Assembly: GCF_964656455.1 (NCBI RefSeq)
Contig: NC_135715.1
Coordinates: 74,103,414-74,167,413 of the forward strand
Length of the DNA stretch: 64,000 bases
Direction of reading: 5' to 3'
DNA from: Halichoerus grypus
Taxonomy: Eukaryota; Chordata; Mammalia; Carnivora; Phocidae
Part shown: in pieces, positions 22,031 to 34,912 of the stretch
How positions within the stretch are numbered: position 1 is the stretch's first letter
Layout: every line of letters starts with the position of its first letter
The notes under the pieces: generated by a model
Seen by the model: only the letters and a program-made list of their open reading frames with translations
Database searches by the model: none
Told to the model about the DNA's origin: nothing
Translations under genes and position numbers: made by a program

Positions 22031-22776
22031 GGATGACTTTCTCGAATTTCAAGGTGCCCTTTCCTCATTGGCCTGTTGCAGACCCTCTCTTTACTTACCA
22101 CAGTGGCTAAACCAGGCCCCAGTTTCTGCCTCGGGCCACCCTGCTCTGTAAATGGTGGCTTTAGTTTTGTGTGCTCTGCTTTTCTTGTCTCTCACTGCTT
22201 CCATCTTCTCTCTCTTCTGACTCCCATCCCCCAAAACCAGAAGGGGGCAAAGGGCCCTCCAGCCAGAGAGCAGGCAGACAGGCTGGCGTTTGGACTGTGG
22301 GGAGAGCCACGCGGCCAGGTGGTTGCCAGTCCCTTAGTAGAGCAGGTTGGCCCTTTTACAGCTTAATTCTGAATGTGTCTCGCCGTTTCCTGTATTCAGA
22401 TTTTTTTTTCCTTGCAAAGAAAAAGGTTTTAGGTTTAATCTTAAAGAGTGTTTATTCTGTGTGACTGTTTGATAGTAGAGTTGTTTGTATCTTGGGAACT
22501 GATGATAGCAAACACCTTCTTATCCAATATAACATTATCATGAAGCTCTTTAAACAGTTTGTTCAGGTAAGAACAGAGGTTTAACCTTCTCAACTCAGTA
22601 TACAGAGAGGGATAATTACCACATCCTCCTAGGGGAAGTGTACTATATCCCTATGAAAAGGCATTTTCTGAAATGGCCAGTCCTCATGAGAAACAAAGAA
22701 TAACCTTAACCTCTTAATAGGGGGTGAGGATTACAACTTCAGTGATTTTATAATGTTGGATCCCCAACATGCAGAA

Positions 22777-22779
<3 letters not shown>

Positions 22780-22828
<49 letters not shown>

Positions 22829-22838
22829 TGAGAGAGAG
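22780..22838. repeat. (TG)n microsatellite
   Basis: About 21 TG dinucleotides with one interruption, followed by a short (GA)n run. Likely polymorphic. Confidence 0.95.
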
Positions 22839-22931
22839 ATCTGGACAGATGAAATAATTTATCCAAGGTCACACAGGTTGTTAGAAGCAAGACATAATAG
22901 CCTTGTAACTTTTTAAAAATGTCTTACTTTA

Positions 22932-23131
22932 GGGGCGCCTGGGTGGCTCAGTTGTTGGGCGTCTGCCTTCGGCTTGGGTCGTGAACCTGGGGTCCTGGGA
23001 TCGAGCCCCGCATTGGGCTCCCTGCTCCACGGGAAGCCTGCTTCTCCCTCTCCCACTCCCCCTGCTTGTGTTCCCTCTCTCGCTGTGTCTCTCTCTGTCA
23101 AATAAATAAATAAAATCTTAAAAAAAAAAAA
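22932..23131 (+). mobile_element. Can-SINE, full length
   Basis: A plus-strand carnivore SINE from GGGGCGCCTGGGTGGCTCAG to an A-rich tail. The direct repeat GTCTTACTTTA flanks it at 22921-22931 and 23132-23142. Confidence 0.95.
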
Positions 23132-23789
23132 GTCTTACTTTATTAATTACGAAGAATTATTCAAAGCTCTAACCCCATATATTCACTGCCAAAATATGTC
23201 TAACTATGAGTCTTATAAGGCTAATGACTCAATATGGGGAATGGCCTCTTCTAACCTAGTCAGGACAAATGCTGAGCCATGGGCTATCTGACTCTTTGGG
23301 ACTTTGGGGAAGTTTGAGCTGAGTCATGCTGCTCCAGGGATTCAGTAGAGTTCCAAAGCTGGTTTTTGAGGGCTCAAGCCTCAGATCTGCAGCTGTCTGT
23401 TACTAATGAGTATTGGTTTTGATTAATTTTATTAATTTTATTAATTTTAATAGCATCTGTTTGAGCAGTGCAGATTTCAGATCACAGATGGTGACAGGTG
23501 TAATGAAGATGGCATTTCAGGCATTTCTCATAATCATTCAGATAATACCTTAAGGTCATAATCCTTACTTTCATAATGCAGTGAATTTTTTTTTTTTTTT
23601 AAATAAAGCTGAGAACATTCAGCCTGTTCTATTTATGCCCCAAATACAGACTCATAGAATTTCAGGCCTAGGAGAAGATGGACCATCTTCTAAGCACATC
23701 CTCTTTGGGCCCTGGGAGACTGTACTTAAAATTTCTCAGTCACTAGTTGCCACGCTTGCTTTTAAAGAAAAAGGTATTATTTCCCTTTC

Positions 23790-24220
23790 ACTACACACTC
23801 AATATTGTATCAGTTTGGGTCTCTGAGTAGTGAACACCAACACAGGATTATATGCAAGGGATTTACTGGGGGAACACCTGTTCAGGAGAAAGGGGAGGGA
23901 GCAGGAGTAGGTGAGGAGAACCTCCAGGCTGGGATATAGGTATGCTACCTAACGAAGGAGGGGGTAGAAGGAGGCTTAGGTAGGAGGAGCTTCAGACTGC
24001 AGTGGAGTTCTGAGACTCTCAGGTGGGAAGTCCAGGCTGATAGGGGAGGAATGAGCCAGCTCTTGTACCTCTTCGGGCTCAGTCATTGGCTAGGGGCAGC
24101 CTGGGGGAAGCATGGCGTGGGCCTGAGTGCCAGGGCAGACCCAAAAGTGTGACACCTGGAGGCTGTCAGTCACTTACGCTCCCCACACCAGCTTCTATTG
24201 AGTGGTGCATCTTCATGACT
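23790..24220. repeat. Possible old interspersed repeat, unassigned
   Basis: A G-rich stretch (GGATTTACTGGGGGAACACC and onward) resembles a dispersed mammalian repeat, but I cannot assign a family. No coding signal was found. Confidence 0.25.
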
Positions 24221-24524
24221 GCCACAAATACTTAATACTCTTCACTTCTAGAAACAGTCACGATTTAATCCTGGTTTACTCTGACTCCTTCTTTGCTCTC
24301 CAAAACCACCCATACCGGTTTTCCATTCCTTGATCCCAATTGCCATCAGATAAATTAACATTGCCCTGGATCATATCTTAGCTTTCTTTTCTCCAGATTA
24401 AATAATCTCATTCCTTTCAATGCTGTCCTCTGAATCCTCATAAGGTTCGCCAAGCGCCTTTGCCAAAGCCCAGAACTGCCACCCATGTTCTAGTGTTCTG
24501 TGTGAGCAGGGTGCTCTTTGGGAG

Positions 24525-24760
24525 TCGATTTACAGTACTGGGATTAGGAACACAGATTTTGGTGACAGATATCAGCTCAAGGCTCAGATTTGCCACATAA
24601 GGGCTAGGAAAACTTGTGGAAATACTTTAACTTTCTGGTCATCATTTTCCTCATTCGTGAGATTGAATAACAATCACACCTACCCACTGGGATTAAATGC
24701 ATGTATACACTAAGAGTCCCTGGCACATAATAAGTGCTTCATAAACAGGATAAAATATTA
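24525..24760 (+). repeat. MIR SINE
   Basis: MIR words in order on the + strand: TTGCCACATAAGGGCTAGG, TTTAACTTTCTGGTCATCAT, then CTGGCACATAATAAGTGCTTC. Ancient and diverged. Confidence 0.65.
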
Positions 24761-25014
24761 GCATTGTATTCAGTCTTGAGCTTTACTAATAAAAGGACTT
24801 GGGTTGCTGACTCATATCCAATTTGTGATCCATTTGGCTAAGCCTTGATGTACTTTTGTTCATTATTTATTCTCAGTATCTGCCAGTGTGATAATGAGGT
24901 CTCTATTTTTCCTTTCCAAATGTACCATACTATTTTTATTCTTGCTCGCTGACCCTCTCTCTCCTCCAGCTTTTCTGCAAAGTCTGTGCATCTGGGAATC
25001 AGTTAAAGGTTTTC

Positions 25015-25220
25015 TTTCTTTCTTTCTTTTTTTTTTTAAGATTTTATTTATTTTTTTGACAGAGAGAGATAGCGAGAGCAGGAACACAAGCGGGGAGTGG
25101 GAGAAGGAGAAGCAGGCTTCCCGCGGAGCAGGGAGCCCGATGTGGGGTTCGATCCCAGGACCCTGGGATTATGACCTGAGCTGAAGGCAGACGCTTAACG
25201 ACTGAGCCACCCAGGTGCCC
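25015..25220 (-). mobile_element. Can-SINE
   Basis: A full-length minus-strand carnivore SINE between direct repeats CAGTTAAAGGTTTTC (25000-25014 and from about 25221). A (TTTC)n stretch sits at the tail side. Confidence 0.93.
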
Positions 25221-26554
25221 CAGTTAAAGGTTTTCATTTCTGTTTTTGTTTTTGTTTTAGTGATGCTGTGAAGTAAGAAGCTGCCTTGTATCATTGTTAA
25301 AATATTCCATTTCTGAGTTTTAACAACTAATGCTTCTTCTGGACTCATAGCAGTTCCTGGGTTTTCAGGAAGCTGCATAGCCACAGAACTCTTTGATCCT
25401 TGTTTCATGAATAGCAGCATATTGAAAGGTCATTCTCTGAATCCAAACATGATCCTTATTTGATCCTCTCCCATTGTCAATAATCAAGGGGAGGGTGCCA
25501 GCCCCACGCTCTAGTGCTACTAATAATAAGTAGCACATCATCTTAATTTTCTATGACATTTCATTTTCCCAAAGAGATTTCATGCTTATTATCTCATTTT
25601 ATATATGAACCAACCGGAGAATAGGTTGGGTAAGAATAACTTATGCTCATTTGGGAAGAAACTGAAGTATAGAGAAGTGAATAATTTGCCCAAGTCAACC
25701 AAAAGGCCAGTGGCAGTGCCAAAAACAGACCTTGGTTCTCCAAACTTAAAAAGGAGACCCTTCAGTTTGGGCCAGACTGCTATGCATGGCAGGATAGAGC
25801 TACACCCTAAGAATAAGGGCAGAAGGACACTCTTTCTTCCACCATGCGGGGGTCTAGTACCACACACCTCCATAGGCAGCTTGTCTTTGTCCTCCCAGTA
25901 GGGAATAAGTAGTTAGTCCCCAAAGCTTCTGGACAGGTCCCACAGTTGGGTCACTGGTTATCAGTCAACTGGCTTTCAAGGTATGAAACCAAACTTCTGG
26001 GTAGCAACATAAAATCTCAGACACTTAATGGGCCTCATATGAATTATGAATTACTATTTTAGGAATCTGAGCCCAAGCCTGCCTCTTAGTTACACTACTT
26101 TTAGGCACAATCATTAATAACTTTATACTCCTAGGGACCAGTGGCCCATATGTGTTTGAATATGTTTGATCCATGTTTGGTTGCCTCAGGTGTAATTTAC
26201 AAGCAATTCTTTGCAGAAACCAGTCATTTTTCTAGATAGTGTCTTAATATAGGCTTAAATCAAAGAAGGGATTGAATCAAAGCAGGAACCTGAAATTTGA
26301 GCCCTGCCATCTGTAATAGAATATTCTCACTTCTCTCTTTATTCATTTTCTGCCTCCATTATTTTTGCTTGCTCAGCATCCCTTTCTCCATTCTTCTAGG
26401 GGAATTACTCTCCCTCCATTCTATGTGTTACTGGTAGGGCTGCCAATCATAAGATCTCACTCACTTTCTTCAGAAGGGTGCAAATGTCTTCAACTTAGCT
26501 CAGCCACCTTCTCTTTCCAGGTCATGTGGTAAATGCATGGCTGACTTTACAAAA

Positions 26555-26615
26555 AGTCATCAAACTGTTTTCCAAAATGGTCATACCATCTACATTTCTA
26601 CCAGAAATGTATAAG
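26555..26615 (-). repeat. Short L1 fragment
   Basis: CATCAAACTGTTTTCCAAAATGG and the following words match an L1 3' UTR motif read in reverse; a similar motif recurs at 60297-60350. Confidence 0.45.
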
Positions 26616-26854
26616 CCAGAGCCAGCTGCATAATTTGCTGGATCCAGTGCAAATAAAAATATGTGGTTCACTGTTCAAAAAGCAGGAAATATAAAGCTCT
26701 TTTCTTCTGCAATCTCTCTTGACTTGTCATGGTGGTTTTTATTTTTTGCTCATGTTATTAATTATTAGCATAAAGTTTACTGCTATTTCATCTTTATATT
26801 ATGCAATGTCAAGGGATTTAATATATATATGGAAAATTTTCTTTGTATTATGAT

Positions 26855-28660
26855 GTTTGGACATCTCAAAAGCCTTTCTGGCTGGGGAAAGACTGCTCCC
26901 TCCTAGGCTAGCCAATTTATACTCTTCTGGGACCCATTAACCATAGACTATCCCCTGGGCTAGGCACCTGCCATCTGACATGGGACCCATAGGACCCTAA
27001 ACTTCCACAAAAACAAAAACAAAACACAAAACCCTGTTAAGTCTTGATCTTATTATTCCTGGACTGGGTGCTTTCACTCATTTACACTCTAGTAAACATT
27101 TGTTTCAACGAAATGTGCCAAATGCTGAGACCCACATCAACTCCAGTAAGTACCCACTTGAGAAGAATGCCCCAGTCCCACATCCCTGACCCAGGAGCTC
27201 ACTGCTGGAGATGACATCACCTCAGATGACATGGTCTCTACCCAAGACTCGCCACTGGAGACGACTTCGGCCACTGTGTGTGAGAGATACTTTGCCCTGG
27301 ATACTAAGATCGCCACCCAAACAATGCCCCTGGACTACCTCTCCTTAGACACAAATTGGACACAAGGCATGTTTGCTTTTCTTCCTTTGATAGTAGGAAT
27401 TCTATTATGTTTCTGAGCTCACTGTCTGCTTAGCCCATGATCCTGATATATTCCTTGCTCTCTTCTCAAATGTGCATCCCTACGTTCCCATGCCTAATGA
27501 GGAATCTGGTAGAAGTTATTGCTATCTGTGCCATCCTAAAAATTAATGGAGATTATTGTTTTCCCCAGGAGGCACTTGCCTCCTATTAGTCAACACTTTG
27601 ACCCTCCCACTGCCTTCTCCTACTATCCACCTCCAGCTTCCCACCACGATCTCCTACCTTGCATCTCAGACCCTGACCACCAAACCACTGTTTTCCCTTG
27701 GTTAGAACCACAAGTCTTAATATATACTAACTTATCATTTCATACCCTTTGACAACATTAACTGCCAGACCTGCCACCTTGACCTGAACATATTTCTAAC
27801 AAACTTTATAACTCCTCCAAGATATTATTTAAAACTTTCAAAATTTCGGATCTATTTTTCTTGGCTAATGTGTTGGTGGGAAATGTAGTTATGGACCAGC
27901 CTGTGGAGACTCCTTGTACTTCTACTTCTGTTCCTCCTCTCTACTCTCATAATAAAATGTTTTCTATGCTGTTTGGGCAACTTATGCCCCTAGTCTAAAA
28001 ATCTCCATTACTATCACCCCAGACTTTCCTTAATATGATGTTAAAACATCAGAAGACCAATTGCATTGTGTGTGTGTATGTGTGTGTGTGTGTGTGTATT
28101 TTCCCCCTGTACATTATCACATTTTGACATCTTAAAAATACTTTCTGACTAGGGAGAGCATGGCCTCCTGGGCTAGCCAATTCTTCAAGGTAGCAAGGAA
28201 TTCAGCCTAAGCATGCCGTTGATACACAAGCTGCCCAATCCAGAGCCATAGCTCCTCTTTCTGGCCCATGCACCCCCAGTAGGCTCTATTTCTCTGACTT
28301 TATCATCCCAGGTATTCAGGTAACTAGGGACCACCCCTGTAGTCTAAAGCCCATAGAAATTTTTCAGATTAGTCTATCATATGTTGTTTTCTTGCCCTGT
28401 TTTGACTTCTCCAAGGAAACACCAATAAAGACCATGGTCTAAGTGCACGGTTCCTGGCCCCACCCCTGCCAGCACATATAACCGCTCCTATTCCTGTTTT
28501 CTGCCTCTTGACCACTCTGGTGTCTTTCCCATATGGCCTGTGTGCCTCCTGTCTCTAGGACCTGTAAGTATAATTACCATTGTTTTGTCTTGAGCCTCTC
28601 CTCTGTCTCTTCTTGTGTCTGCACCTGACTGATGGTCTCATAAAAGAATCCAAAACAGCC
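26855..28660 (+). repeat. Possible solo or partial ERV with LTR-like ends
   Basis: A block of about 60 bases at 26863-26920 (GACATCTCAAAAGCCTTTCT...) is repeated in diverged form at 28128-28183, both followed by GGGCTAGCCAATT-like text. The right-hand copy is followed by an AATAAA at about 28420 and a C/T-rich tail ending near 28620, as in an LTR. Between them, 27231-27416 is an open frame ending in a hydrophobic segment of about 18 residues directly before a stop, reminiscent of a retroviral envelope membrane anchor. No pol was recognised. The ERV reading is inference. Confidence 0.35.
28065..28100. repeat. (TG)n microsatellite
   Basis: About 15 TG units with an interrupting TA, just before the second LTR-like block. 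Confidence 0.9.
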
Positions 28661-30671
28661 AGTTTTAGGTGCAAATACAAGAGCTTTTAGCTTGTATGTG
28701 GAATCACTGAAATTACACAGTTCATAGCTCATATATTTATTTAGCTCTTAGGAAAACAATAGAAATACTGCACAAAACTAACTCAACTGTGTCTATTTCT
28801 CTTCTCGACACATGTACTTTGTAGCAACGCTACCTTAGGCTTACTGATGACTAAGGAAGAGCTGAAAGGAACAGGAACTCTAGGTTGCCTGATCTTTTTT
28901 GTTCCTTTTATGTCTTAGGTCTTTATTCTCAGTGTAAGTAGTTGGCTAACACAGGGGTAACACAAGTGAAAAAGGAAATGATGGCATTCTTTGGTGTTTC
29001 TTGGAATGCTATTGCCACTTTCTTCATTCAAAGCAAGTTCTGGTTCAAACGGCAAGTGTGGCCTCTTAAGTAGGATTGCCAGTGTTAGCAAATAAAAATC
29101 TGACATGAACAATTAAATCTAGGTCTCAGACAAACTGCAAATCATTTCTATAGTACAAGTACATCCCAAATCCTGCATGGGACATACTGGATTTTACCTG
29201 GCAACTCTGTATCTTAGGGCTATCAGTGCCCCCTGCTTCCTCAGTCATACATGTAACATAATTAGTTTTTAAAAACTGGTAAAATCCATGGAACCATTAA
29301 GCATTTTTAAGTGTCCATTCAGCGGCATTAAGTACACTTAAATTGTTGTGCAACTATCACCCACAGAACCCTTTTCATCTTGCAAAATGGAAACTCTGTA
29401 CCATTAAACACAAACTCTTCATTTCCCTCTTGCCCCTCCCCCCCCCAGCCCCTTGGCACCCACCATTCTACTTTCTGTCTCTATGAACTTAGCTGCATTA
29501 AGTACTTCAAATGAGTGGGATCATATAGTATTTTTTTTACAGCATTTTAAAGCCCTTTCACAACTGGCTATTTCACTTAGCATAGTGTCTTCAAGGTTCA
29601 TCCATGTTGTACCATGTATCAGAATTTCCTTCCTTTTTAAGGCTGAATAATATTCCATTGTACATACATGCCACATTTTGTTTATCCAGTCATCCATTGA
29701 TTGATACTTGTGTTTTTTCTACATTTTAGGTATTGCAAATAATGCTGCTATGAACATGGGTGTACAAAGTCTCTGCTTTCATTTCTTTTGGGGTATATAC
29801 CCAGAATGGGATTGTTAGATCATATGATAATCCTATTTTTAATTTTCTGAAGAACAACATGATTAGTTTTTATCTGCTTTGTATCTTGCTGAACACCCAT
29901 GCATTGTGTTCAGCAGAATTCTGTGCTCATGGGACACTGCAAACACCATATCTATATAAGGTGGCAAGGAACAAACAGGCATATTATGAGCATCTCCTCT
30001 GCTCACATGCATTTTCCATTGTTTCATTGGACTTCACTTAGAAAACACTAGTTCAAAGGTAAAATTGTTATCAAGAATGTCAGGACAGTGACAGCAGAGC
30101 ATTAATTCAAGTGTGGAGCCCTTCTGAGCATGGTGCCCAGGAGTTCCAGTTGCTCCATATTCTCCCTCACATCACTATTGTCAGGCTCTTTGATTTTAGC
30201 CATTGTACAGTTGTGAAATGGTATCTCATTGTAGTTTTAATTTGAATTTCCATGATGATTAATGATGTTGACAATCTTTTTCTGTACTTGTTGGCTCTTT
30301 ATACATCTTTTAGTTCTGTCTTTATATAATTATATATGTTTGCCCATTCCCCCCCCCCAATTGGTTTAATCTTGTTATTATTGAGTTGTAAGAGTTCTTT
30401 ATGTATTATGAGTATCAGTCATTTGTGATCCATATCTATGTATGTGATACTAGATACATAGATACTAACATGTGTATCTATGTAGTTATCTATACTGTAT
30501 ATGTATTGACATACATACATACTATATATAGATATATACACATTATAGATGTTTTTCCTCCTAGTGTCTGACTTGCCTTTTCATTTTCTTAATGGCATCT
30601 TTGAAGGAGAATGTTTTCAATTTTGATGAAGTCCAATTTATCAATGTTTGTCTTTTATCATTTATGCTTTT

Positions 30672-30868
30672 TTTTTTTTAAAGATTTTATTTATTTATTT
30701 GACAGAGAGAGACACAGCGAGAGAGGGAACATAAACAGGGGGAGTGGGGGAGGGAGAAGCAGGCTTCCCGCCAAGCAGGGAGCCCGATGTGGGACTCGAT
30801 CCCAGGATCCTGGGATCATGACCTGAGCCGAAGGCAGACGCTTAACGACTGAGCCACCCAGGCACCCC
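30672..30868 (-). mobile_element. Can-SINE inside an L1
   Basis: A full-length minus-strand carnivore SINE with the perfect 16-base direct repeat TATCATTTATGCTTTT at 30656-30671 and 30869-30884. It split the older L1. Confidence 0.95.
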
Positions 30869-31340
30869 TATCATTTATGCTTTTTATGTCTTACCTAAGA
30901 ATATTTGCCTAATCCAAAATCACAGAGATTTCTTTCCTCCTCCTTCTCCTCTTGTAATTTGTCTTCCTCCCCCAACCCCCTTCTCTTTCTTTTGCCTTCT
31001 TTAGCTCTTATATTTAAATATGATCCATTTTGAGCTTATTTTTTAGTGTGGTGGAAGGTAAGAATCCAGGTTAATCTTTTGGTTTGTTTTTGAATATGGA
31101 TACTCTCTTGTTTCAACACCATATGCTGAAAAGACTATCCTTCCCATTGAACTCTTTGGTGAAAATTAGTTGAATGTGTATGTGTGAGTCTACTGCAAGG
31201 TTTTCTATTCTATTGTGTTGTTCTATATATCTATTCTTCTGCCATTATACACTCTTTGGCTATTTTAGATCCTTTGTGCTGTCATATAAATTTTATAATC
31301 AGCTTGTTAATTTCTATATAAAAGAATGTTGTGGGATGGA

Positions 31341-31446
31341 GGGGCACCTGGCTGGCTCAGTCAGAAGAGTATCTGACTCTTGATCTCGGGGTCATGAATT
31401 CAAGCCCCAAGTTGGGCATAAAGATTCCTTAAATAAAAAACTTTTA
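31341..31446 (+). mobile_element. Old Can-SINE without the GA-rich block
   Basis: It begins GGGGCACCTGGCTGGCTCAG and ends TTAAATAAAAAACTTTTAA after about 105 bases. It lacks the middle (GA)n section, so it belongs to an older SINE subfamily or is internally deleted. Confidence 0.8.
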
Positions 31447-32488
31447 AGTCCCTCTTCCCCAAGGATGTTGGCATTTTGATTGGGAATGCATTGAATCTAT
31501 AGATTAATTTGGGGAGAAATGACATCTTAAAAAATATTGTATCTTTCAATCTATCAAATTTGTATATATCTCCATTTATTTAGTTTTTTTTTAATATCGG
31601 CAATGATTTGTATTTTTTGAGTGTATTTTGTATATTTTGTTAAATTTATGCCTAAGTACTTCAGGTTATTTGAAGTAATTGTAAATGTTATTTTTGTACA
31701 ATTTTAATTTCTAGTTCCTCATTACTAGCATATAGAAATGCAATTGGTTTTGTGTATTTTGAGCTTATATTCTCTGATTTTGCTAACCTCACTTATTCTA
31801 GTAGCTTTTTAAAGATTCTTAATTCTATTCTGTGTACCAATCATTTCATATGCAAATAAAGTTTTTTTTCCCTTTTCGATATGTATGCCTTTTTTTTTTC
31901 CTTGCCTTGTAACACTGTCTGGGACTCCCATTACTTTTAGTTATCTGAAAATATTTATTTCTCCCCTATTTCTGAAAGATCCTTTCTCTGGACATAACAT
32001 TCTGGATTGATAAAGTTTCCCTTTCAGCACTTTGGAGATTTTGTATCTTTGACTTCTGGCCCTACCTATATTGTTTCTCATCAGAAACAATGTGTGTTTG
32101 TGCTATCTTCTTTCTCTTGCTGCTTTCAAGACATTTTCTTTATCTTTGGTTCTCAGCAGTGTGACTACAATGTACCTAGGTAGTTTTATTTGAACTTATT
32201 TTATTTGGTGTTCAGTGAACTTTTTGAGTCTGTGAGCTTTAATCAAATTTTGGAAAATTTTGTTCACTATATCTTTAAATATTTTTTTATGTCTCATTCT
32301 AATTCTCTTCTTCTGGGTCTCCTATTATATATATGTTAATCTGTTTGGTATTTTCCCCCACAGGATCCTGGGTGTATCTCATCAGGATTTGACTGAAAAG
32401 AATAACTCATATAACAGGACCGAGGGAAATTAAGTTCAAATAAATAAGGTCATCTTCAGAGAAATTACAAAAGATGGTCCTGTATATG

Positions 32489-32489
<1 letters not shown>

Positions 32490-32536
<47 letters not shown>
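32490..32536. repeat. (TG)n microsatellite
   Basis: An uninterrupted run of about 21 TG dinucleotides. Confidence 0.95.
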
Positions 32537-32537
<1 letters not shown>

Positions 32538-32574
32538 CAGGGGAGATGATGGGGGTTTGCCTATCACCTCACGA

Positions 32575-32730
32575 TGGTACAGTGGTTTGGACTATTAGCT
32601 CTAGAGATAGACACACTGGTTTCAAATTCTGGTTTTGCAACTGAATAATTGTGTGACCTTGAGCAAGTTACTTAGCCTCTTGAAGCCTCAGTTTCTTCAT
32701 CTATAAAATGGGGATAGTATTAATATAGGC
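32575..32730 (+). repeat. MIR SINE
   Basis: Clear MIR core: GGTTTTGCAACTGAATAATT, GTGTGACCTTGAGCAAGTTA, TCTATAAAATGGGGATA. Among the best-preserved MIR copies here. Confidence 0.85.
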
Positions 32731-33190
32731 ATACCTCAGAGGGAGATATTGTGGGTTCAGTTCCAGACCACTGCAATAAAGCTAATATGGCTATAAGTAT
32801 AATATTGTAATGAGTCAAATGAATTCTTTGGTTTCACAGTGCACATAAAAATTATGTTTACACTATGCTGCAGTCTATTAAGTGTGTAATAGCATTATGT
32901 CTAAAAAACAATGTACATATCTTAATTAAAAATACTTTATTGCTAAAAAATGCTAACCATCATCTTTCAGTGAGTCATGATCACTGATCACAGATTACCA
33001 TAACAAATATAATAATGAGGAAGTTTGAAATATTGCAAGAACTACCAAAACGTGACAGAGACACAAAATGAGCAAATGCTGTTGCAAAGATGATACTCCA
33101 CACTTACTCGATGCGGGATTGCCACAGACCTTCCATGTATAAAAACTGCAGTATCTACAAAGTGCAATAAAATGAGATATGCACGTACCC
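32731..33190 (+). mobile_element. Internally deleted Tigger1-like DNA transposon
   Basis: The element starts near GGCATACCTCAGAGG and ends near AATGAGATATGCAC, imperfect inverted ends of the Tigger1 (pogo/Tc1-mariner) type. About 460 bases remain, made of the two terminal regions; the transposase centre is missing. It is non-autonomous and clearly old. Confidence 0.75.
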
Positions 33191-33574
33191 ACTTTATGGA
33201 GTTATAAGAAGGAAAAGCGGCATTTTGTTATTTCAATTAGCATTTTTTTTAAATCAGTGAGGCTAAGCATCTTTTAATGTATTTATAGGTCATATTTTTC
33301 CCTGTGAATTGCTTGCTTGTATCGTTATGCATTTACATATATTCATTGAGTTAATATTCATTGGGTTATGAGTTTTTTCTTATTACTTTAGATATATTAT
33401 GAAGTTAAAATATTAGGATGTATTATTGCAATTATCTTACTCATATTACTATTTTGTTGATTATGTGTTACAAATTCTTATTCCTAGTTGAATTTTTAAA
33501 AACTTTATTAATTTTTTTCTAAAGAAATTTACAATTATTATAAAATAAAACCTGACAATATTTCTCTTTATAGC

Positions 33575-33900
33575 TGTTGGACTGAGGGCCTCCATTCCCA
33601 GCTAGCAATTGGCCAGAGGCCACCCTCGGTGCCTTGCCACATGGGCCTCTCCAACATGGCGGCTTAGTTCATCAAAGCTTGCAAGCTAAGAAGGTAATAG
33701 AGAGTCCGCTAATAAGAAAGAAGTTACAATATTATGTAATCTCATCAGGGAAGTAACATCCCATCATCTTTGTTATCTTCTATTGATTAGAAGCAGGCCA
33801 CTGGGTCCAGCCCACTCTCAAGAGGAGGGGATTACAAAAGGGCATGATTACCAGGAGGCAGGGGTACTTTTTCTTTTGCCAGCATATCCAACCCATCCCC
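33575..33900. repeat. Old dispersed repeat, unassigned
   Basis: The run from CTGTTGGACTGAGGGCCTCC through GTAACATCCCATCATCTTTG to CAGGAGGCAGGGG resembles a high-copy mammalian repeat that I cannot name with confidence. Confidence 0.4.
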
Positions 33901-33989
33901 ACAAATCCTATTAGCTCTGCCTTCCTTATATTCAGAAACAACCACTTCTCACCGCTTTTACATTTCACTGCTACCACCCTGGTCTGAGC

Positions 33990-34830
33990 TATTGTTCTCT
34001 TTCAGCTGGAGTATTGCAATAGCCTCCTAACAGGTCTCCCTGCCCCTGACCTTGCCTTCATTAACTCTATTTTCAAAACAAAAATTAGAGAGATTCCATT
34101 AAAATTAGATCATGCTACTTCCTATCTGACTTGAAAAAGCCAAAGTTCTTATAATGGCCATCAACCTTTAATCCCTGGCTACCTCTCTGGCCTCATTTCC
34201 TATTATTCTCCCCTGCACTCACTGCACATCAGCCACTCCTTGCTATTTCTGAAACAAGTATGGTCCCATTTTAGGGCTTTGTATTAAATGCTACCTCTGC
34301 CTGAATGTCCCCCTCCATAACTGCATGGCAACCTTCCCACCTTATTTAAGTCTTTACCCAAATGTCATCTTTGTAGTGTTGCCTTCCCTAAACATCCTAT
34401 TTGAAATTGCAAACTCCTATTCCCTATTCCCACTGCTTGCTTTGTTTTTTTGATAACACATATTCCTACTAATATGCTTACTGTCTGCCACTCCACACTA
34501 GAATATAGCCTCCATGAGAACCAAGATTTTTTTTTTAAGATTTATTTATTTTAGAGAGAGAAAGCACGTGCATGCACACAAGTGAGGGAGGGACAGAGGG
34601 AGAGGGAAAGGGAGAATCTCAAGCAGGCTCCATGCCCAGTGCGGAGCCCATGCAGGGCTCGATCCCATGACCACGAGATCATGACCTGAGCCAAAACCAA
34701 GAGTTGGATGCTCAATTGACTGAGCCACCCAGACACCCCAAGAACTGAGATTTTTGTCTGGTTTACTGCTGTATCTATAGCAACTTGAACATGGTAATGT
34801 CTTAATACATATTTGTTTAGTGAGTGAGTA
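33990..34830 (+). repeat. L2 LINE, 3' half, split by a SINE
   Basis: A long L2 remnant: TATTGCAATAGCCTCCTAAC, CCACTCCTTGCTATTTCTG, TTAAGTCTTTACCCAAATGTC, and a 3' end that resumes after the SINE at 34527-34739. All frames are broken. Confidence 0.65.
34527..34739 (-). mobile_element. Can-SINE inside L2
   Basis: A minus-strand older-type carnivore SINE (tail TTTTTTTTAAGATTTATTTA, head GAGCCACCCAGACACCCC) interrupting the L2 3' end. Confidence 0.9.
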
Positions 34831-34890
34831 TATTTACATATTTAATCCATCTGGAATTTTTATGAATGGTTGGAGTTAAGAATGTACCTT

Positions 34891-34912
34891 AATCACTACC
34901 CCCCCCCCCCCG
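34891..34912. repeat. Poly(C) tract
   Basis: A run of about 15 C residues, unusual in this AT-rich context. Prone to length variation and sequencing error. Confidence 0.85.

Larger units (their letters stand above)
29265..32350 (-). repeat. Old L1 (L1M-type), fragmented
   Basis: Successive L1 pieces are read on the minus strand. The 3' UTR comes first (29265-29870, including CCTTGGCACCCACCATTCTA), then another 3' segment (30155-30340), then ORF2-like sequence (30550-31890) and upstream ORF2 or ORF1 text to about 32350. All frames are broken. It is interrupted by SINEs at 30672-30868 and 31341-31446 and by unassigned sequence at about 29875-30155. More than one L1 insertion may be involved. 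Confidence 0.7.
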
